Positions 62,445-64,000 of a stretch of 64,000 nucleotides of DNA are shown one piece after another. Position numbers and translations under genes: made by a program. The notes beneath the pieces were generated by a model. That model was not told the origin of the DNA, ran no database searches, and saw nothing but the letters and a program-made list of their open reading frames with translations. The DNA comes from an uncultured Pedobacter sp. (GTDB lineage: Bacteria; Bacteroidota; Bacteroidia; Sphingobacteriales; Sphingobacteriaceae), in assembly GCF_913776295.1 (NCBI RefSeq), contig NZ_CAJYOJ010000087.1, positions 1-64,000 on the forward strand, read 5' to 3'. Positions within the stretch are counted from its first letter, which is position 1, and the number at the start of each line of letters is the position of its first letter.

Positions 62445-64000
62445 ATGAATGCTAACGATCTCCTTATCGAACTCCGGAAGTTTGTCCTCATAAAATCTGG
62501 TTTGAGAAATATCGACCCGGCTCATTGTAAGATTATTTCTGAATACGTATATCAGGAAACTAAAAACTATGTAAGCGAAACAACGATCAAACGTTTTTTT
62601 GGCTTTGCAAACACCTTACATAAATTTTCGCTATTTACATTAAATAGCCTTTCGCAATACATAGGTTATAACGATTGGGAATCATTCTGTAAGGACAAGG
62701 AAAATCAAACAAGCTCTGCTCAAAGCATCTGGCAGGATTTAAAGCTTAAGGCACATGCCATTACAGAAGTATCATTAATTGCCAAAAAAAATAATTCTGG
62801 TGTTCCGTTTAATGCCACCGCTAACAGAAGTTTTTTTTATCCGGACTTTGATTATTTCTTAAAAAACAACTACCAGTTTACAACGGTAAGTGCGCAGCCT
62901 GGACAGGGAAAATCGATACTGCTAGCACATATGGTCGAGTATTTTTTCCTCTCAGAGAATGCCCTTTACAAAAATGACATTGTGTTATTGATCAACTCTA
63001 CCAGTCTTAATACCATCATCCAAAGCAGCGATACTTTAAAAGATTGGTTTTTAAAAGAATTCAAATTCGGAAGCCTTAGTGAGCTGATCAGTTTCTTTAA
63101 AAAAAATCCTGAAAAGCGGGAGGGCCGCTTTATTATCATTGTTGATGGTATTGATGAACATTTAGCCAAAAGCCATTATTTTAAAATATTTATCGACTTT
63201 TTATACAGCATAGAAGAAAATAGTTTTGTTAAACTCATATTTGGCCTGCGAACAGATACCTGGATCAATCTTCAGCCGGCCATTTATGGTTCTGCATCTT
63301 TAACTAAAGCCTGGTATACGGGCTTATTTTATGATGAGGAAACCTTAAGTAACGTACCACCATTAAATATTGATGAGATACTTTACACTTTAAGCCATTT
63401 AGAAAATAAAATTATCAACCGGGCAGATGTGAGTTCGCCCCTTTTAACCCAATTTAAAACGCCTTTCTGGCTACAGGTTTTTTTCAAGCTCAAAGATGAA
63501 AACCACCAACTTGAGCTGAACAATCCTTTATTATGTTATGAATTGATTAATTACTTTCTAGAAAAACGCGTATTCCTGGCAAAAAAAAGTACCGAAAAGA
63601 TATTTTTGCTTAAAAAAATAAGTGACTGCATTTCAGAAGGTAACAGAAAGTTAAGGGTTTCTAAAGAAAAAATACTCAGCTACATCAATTGTTATCCCGA
63701 TGCGTACGAAGAACTTCTGAACGCGGGCATTATCATTGAAGAAAAAAGGTTAAGCACAAGCATTCCTACAGAGATCGTCCGCTTTTTAAATAATGACATT
63801 TACACCTACTTTCTATTCATACAAATTACTGATAAATTTGACTATAAGCCTGATAAACAATTTTTTGAACACATTCTAAAAAGTTTCTCTGATCAAAGTC
63901 CCCAAAGAGACCATATCCTGAACTGGTCTATCAGATTTTGTATCAACCGCAACGAAATTGCTGCTTTAAAAAATATTTTCAAACTGCCATTTTCCAACCG
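62445..64000 (+). CDS. STAND-type NTPase (partial, runs off the window)
   Basis: An open frame of 518 codons from ATG 62445 with no stop before the window end. The N-terminal 100 residues are helical, with ETTIKRFFGFANTLHKFSLF, a segment I have seen in Bacteroidota regulatory proteins. The NTPase core follows: Walker A SAQPGQGKS at 149-157 and Walker B RFIIIVDGIDEH with D234, which is the NACHT/STAND pattern. The rest is helical with no named domain. It is divergent from the adhesin gene, 220 bp apart. STAND proteins act as signal-sensing switches, sometimes in phage defence; the C-terminal sensor is outside the window, so the role is open. Confidence 0.8.
   Translation, partial: MNANDLLIELRKFVLIKSGLRNIDPAHCKIISEYVYQETKNYVSETTIKRFFGFANTLHKFSLFTLNSLSQYIGYNDWESFCKDKENQTSSAQSIWQDLKLKAHAITEVSLIAKKNNSGVPFNATANRSFFYPDFDYFLKNNYQFTTVSAQPGQGKSILLAHMVEYFFLSENALYKNDIVLLINSTSLNTIIQSSDTLKDWFLKEFKFGSLSELISFFKKNPEKREGRFIIIVDGIDEHLAKSHYFKIFIDFLYSIEENSFVKLIFGLRTDTWINLQPAIYGSASLTKAWYTGLFYDEETLSNVPPLNIDEILYTLSHLENKIINRADVSSPLLTQFKTPFWLQVFFKLKDENHQLELNNPLLCYELINYFLEKRVFLAKKSTEKIFLLKKISDCISEGNRKLRVSKEKILSYINCYPDAYEELLNAGIIIEEKRLSTSIPTEIVRFLNNDIYTYFLFIQITDKFDYKPDKQFFEHILKSFSDQSPQRDHILNWSIRFCINRNEIAALKNIFKLPFSN

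Overview
The window looks like a chromosome segment of a Bacteroidota bacterium, most like Sphingobacteriaceae (Pedobacter type). The support is: AT-rich intergenic DNA, no Shine-Dalgarno sequences, Bacteroidota-type promoters (TTTG/TTG, a spacer of 20-22, then TAnnTTTG), many secreted proteins and lipoproteins, PorP/SprF with a gliding-type C-terminal domain (type IX secretion), and LytTR/LytS two-component pairs. No rRNA, tRNA, CRISPR array or intact insertion sequence was seen. The assignment rests on protein character only; no database search was possible.

Layout. 0.2-5.3 kb: a secreted DUF1080 protein, then sucA-sucB (2-oxoglutarate dehydrogenase E1 and E2). 5.5-9.3 kb: a photoprotection group (cryptochrome DASH, an SDR-type epimerase, class I photolyase). 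9.3-11.2 kb: three tandem FKBP-type lipoproteins. 11.6-18.2 kb: a fatty-acid beta-oxidation operon (marR, fused hydroxyacyl-CoA dehydrogenase/enoyl-CoA hydratase, four-helix-bundle protein, thiolase, acyl-CoA dehydrogenase) with a likely MarR operator; its intergenic gaps carry a degenerate repeat family. 18.3-29.1 kb: an unknown protein, an OmpA-type porin, a DUF885 peptidase, gamma-glutamyltransferase, a long-chain acyl-CoA synthetase, a small barrel protein and an M61 peptidase. 29.5-35.0 kb: a complete RND efflux operon. 35.3-39.5 kb: a BadF-type sugar kinase, a lone receiver protein, a DUF4241 protein and HtpG. 39.7-40.5 kb: an orphan HsdR-N-like nuclease with a small partner.

40.5-46.1 kb is the most unusual part. 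A LytTR response regulator and a LytS-type histidine kinase flank two tandem, almost identical ORFs of 47 and 49 codons on the opposite strand. These lie under a good Bacteroidota promoter and next to a full-length LanB-type dehydratase. The small ORFs differ mostly at synonymous positions and look like RiPP precursors. They contain no cysteine, and no LanC, protease or transporter is present. This suggests a minimal dehydroamino-acid peptide system with its own two-component control, possibly a signalling peptide.

46.4-62.2 kb: a type IX secretion surface module. It encodes a 4,225-residue adhesin built by nested duplications (2,517 bp x2, 1,245 bp x2, about 268 bp x8), a PorP/SprF protein and a PD40/OmpA lipoprotein-like protein. 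62.4 kb to the end: the start of a STAND-type NTPase cut by the window edge.
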